This document shows positions 3,864 to 5,205 of a DNA stretch of 5,205 nucleotides, piece after piece. A program made the translations under genes and the position numbers. The number at the start of each line of letters is the position of its first letter. The stretch's first letter is position 1. Below the pieces are notes generated by a model. It searched no databases, had not been told where the DNA came from, and saw nothing but the letters and a program-made list of their open reading frames with translations. The stretch is from Bacillota bacterium (GTDB lineage: Bacteria > Bacillota > UBA5301 > JASBVW01), in contig JASBVW010000124.1 in NCBI GenBank assembly GCA_029961005.1, positions 1 through 5,205 on the forward strand. Reading direction: 5' to 3'.

Positions 3864-5205
3864 GCATGCCGCGCTTGGTGGTACTGGGCGCCGGATACGG
3901 CGGAATACGGTTTATCCTTAAACTAAAGCAACTGGCAGGCAACCAACTCCCCTACCACCTGACCGTGGTGGACCAGAGGGATTACCACCTGCTCTCTCAG
4001 CTCCTGCACGAAGCAGCCACCGAGCGGGTCTCTTTTGAGGAGATCACACTCCCTATCCGCGAAATTGTAGGGCCGGCCGCGGAGGTAATCACCGCTCCTG
4101 TGGTGGGGCTTGATCCCTACGCAGGCGAGGTCATCTTGCCGGAGCGGCGCCTCCCCTACGACTACCTGGTGGTGGCCCTGGGGAGTGAGACCGATTTCTT
4201 CGAAATCCCCGGGCTGGAGCAGCACTCTTTTACCCTCAAATCGCTGGACGATGCCGTGGCCATCAACGCCCACGTCCACACCTGCTTCCAGAAGGCGGCC
4301 GGGCTGACCGCGCCCCGGGAACGGGCCCCGTGGTTGACCTTCGTCGTTGGGGGTGGAGGCTTCGCCGGGACCCAGATGGCAGGTGAGCTGGCTGAGTGGC
4401 TGCCCCGCCTGGCCGACTTCTACCGCCTGCCGCGCCAGGAGCTCCGACTGGTCTTGCTCGAGGCCGCTCCCCAGATCCTGCGCGGCTTCGATCCGGTGCT
4501 GGCGCCCCTCGGCGAGGAGCTCCTGCGGCGCAAGGGAGTCGAAGTCCACCTGGACTCCCCCGTGCGGCAGCGCACACCAGAAGAAGTGGTCTTCGGCCAG
4601 GGAGAGCGGATCGCCACGCAGACTCTGATCTGGACGGGAGGCGTGCGGGGTACTGCGACCCTGGAACGCCTCCACCTGCCCTTGGGCCCGCGCCAGCGCT
4701 TGCAGGTAGATTCGCACCTGCGGGTGCGGGGGCACGAAAGGATCTACGCGGTGGGCGACAACGCCCTCATCACCGACCCGGAGACGGGCAAGCCCCTCCC
4801 CACTTCCGCCCAGTACGCCCTGCAGCAGGGGGACGTGGCCGCCCTGAACCTGTGGGCGGAGTGGCACGGCCGGCCCTTGATCCCTTATGAACCCAAGATC
4901 CGCGGCATCGCCATCTCCATCGGCCGGGAAGAGGCCCTGGCCACGATTGGTTCTTACCGCTTTACCGGCCTGCAGGCCGCTTTGTTCAAGCAGCTCATCC
5001 TGCTCAAATACATCTTCTCCCTGCGCAACCTCCGCCTGGTGGTCCGGCACTCTTCCACCCCGCTCTTGGCCCTGTGCCGCCGCCTGCCCTGCCGGATACC
5101 GGTGACCACCCCTCAGGGGCAGGTCTTGCGGCTGCGCTCCCGCTCAGCCGAGCTGGGCGACCTGGAGCGGTCGCTCCGGTCCACCTTCTCTCCCCGCCGG
5201 CTCTT
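3860..5205 (+). CDS. type II NADH:quinone oxidoreductase (NDH-2), C-terminus cut by window edge
   Basis: A single-subunit, non-proton-pumping flavoprotein that passes electrons from NADH through FAD to membrane quinone on the cytoplasmic face. 448 codons are visible with no stop. FAD site: VVLGAGYGG (7-15), with Asp38 ending the second strand, and IYAVGDNALI (295-304). NADH site: VVGGGGFAG (162-170), with Glu201 ending its second strand, which favours NADH over NADPH. Family signatures are ALGSETDFFEIPGL (106-119) and the quinone-site motif SAQYALQQG (316-324). The segment GLQAALFKQLILLKYIFSLRN (370-390) is the expected membrane-binding helical region. Residue 172 is Gln where the family has a conserved Glu. 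About 50 residues beyond the usual end are already visible, including Cys406-x4-Cys411. ATG at 3860 overlaps the SASP stop (ATGA); AAAGGAG (3841-3847) lies 12 nt upstream, and a second in-frame ATG is at 3866. Co-transcription with the SASP is likely; a separate promoter inside the SASP gene cannot be excluded. Confidence 0.93.
   Translation, partial: MSMPRLVVLGAGYGGIRFILKLKQLAGNQLPYHLTVVDQRDYHLLSQLLHEAATERVSFEEITLPIREIVGPAAEVITAPVVGLDPYAGEVILPERRLPYDYLVVALGSETDFFEIPGLEQHSFTLKSLDDAVAINAHVHTCFQKAAGLTAPRERAPWLTFVVGGGGFAGTQMAGELAEWLPRLADFYRLPRQELRLVLLEAAPQILRGFDPVLAPLGEELLRRKGVEVHLDSPVRQRTPEEVVFGQGERIATQTLIWTGGVRGTATLERLHLPLGPRQRLQVDSHLRVRGHERIYAVGDNALITDPETGKPLPTSAQYALQQGDVAALNLWAEWHGRPLIPYEPKIRGIAISIGREEALATIGSYRFTGLQAALFKQLILLKYIFSLRNLRLVVRHSSTPLLALCRRLPCRIPVTTPQGQVLRLRSRSAELGDLERSLRSTFSPRRL

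Noticed and set aside
3923..5050. Long minus-strand open frame (375 codons) opposite NDH-2
   Set aside because: Antisense shadow of a well-supported flavoenzyme; low-complexity composition and no recognisable domain.

Overview
The window looks like chromosomal DNA of a spore-forming, GC-rich (about 60% or more by eye) member of the Firmicutes, most like the Moorella / Ammonifex / Desulfotomaculum group of Clostridia. The evidence is an alpha/beta-type small acid-soluble spore protein, a GerMN-domain protein, purine-rich Shine-Dalgarno sites, and a peptidoglycan gene cluster of Gram-positive type. The genus assignment is inference from gene content and sequence style, not from a database search.

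Left part (1-3381, minus strand): a leftward cluster of three envelope genes. In transcription order they are an exported N-acetylmuramoyl-L-alanine amidase with three AMIN domains (1450-3381), a membrane-anchored GerMN-domain protein (880-1428), and glutamate racemase MurI (1-767, cut by the window edge). The first two are 21 bp apart and surely co-transcribed. A 112-bp gap separates the GerMN gene from murI, with no clear terminator in it. Racemase makes D-glutamate for peptidoglycan, the amidase cleaves the stem peptide from MurNAc, and GerMN proteins are linked to sporulation and germination. B. subtilis also keeps racE and gerM side by side.

Middle (3382-3554): a divergent intergenic region serving the leftward amidase and the rightward spore-protein gene. 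It holds two copies of AGCCGGC exactly 21 bp apart flanking an AT-rich core, and a weak sigma-G-like promoter for the spore protein.

Right part (3555-5205, plus strand): an alpha/beta-type SASP with an enlarged glycine-rich hinge and a proline-rich tail (3555-3863). Its stop codon overlaps by ATGA the start of a type II NADH:quinone oxidoreductase (3860 to beyond the right edge). That reductase has glutamine where the family normally has a conserved glutamate next to the quinone site.

I see no RNA genes, mobile elements, CRISPR arrays or clear terminators. Most of the window is recognisable housekeeping, spore and envelope content. The points most worth checking are the spore-protein/dehydrogenase overlap, the Glu-to-Gln change in the dehydrogenase, and the odd architecture of the SASP. 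I do not see convincing evidence for a wholly new system.
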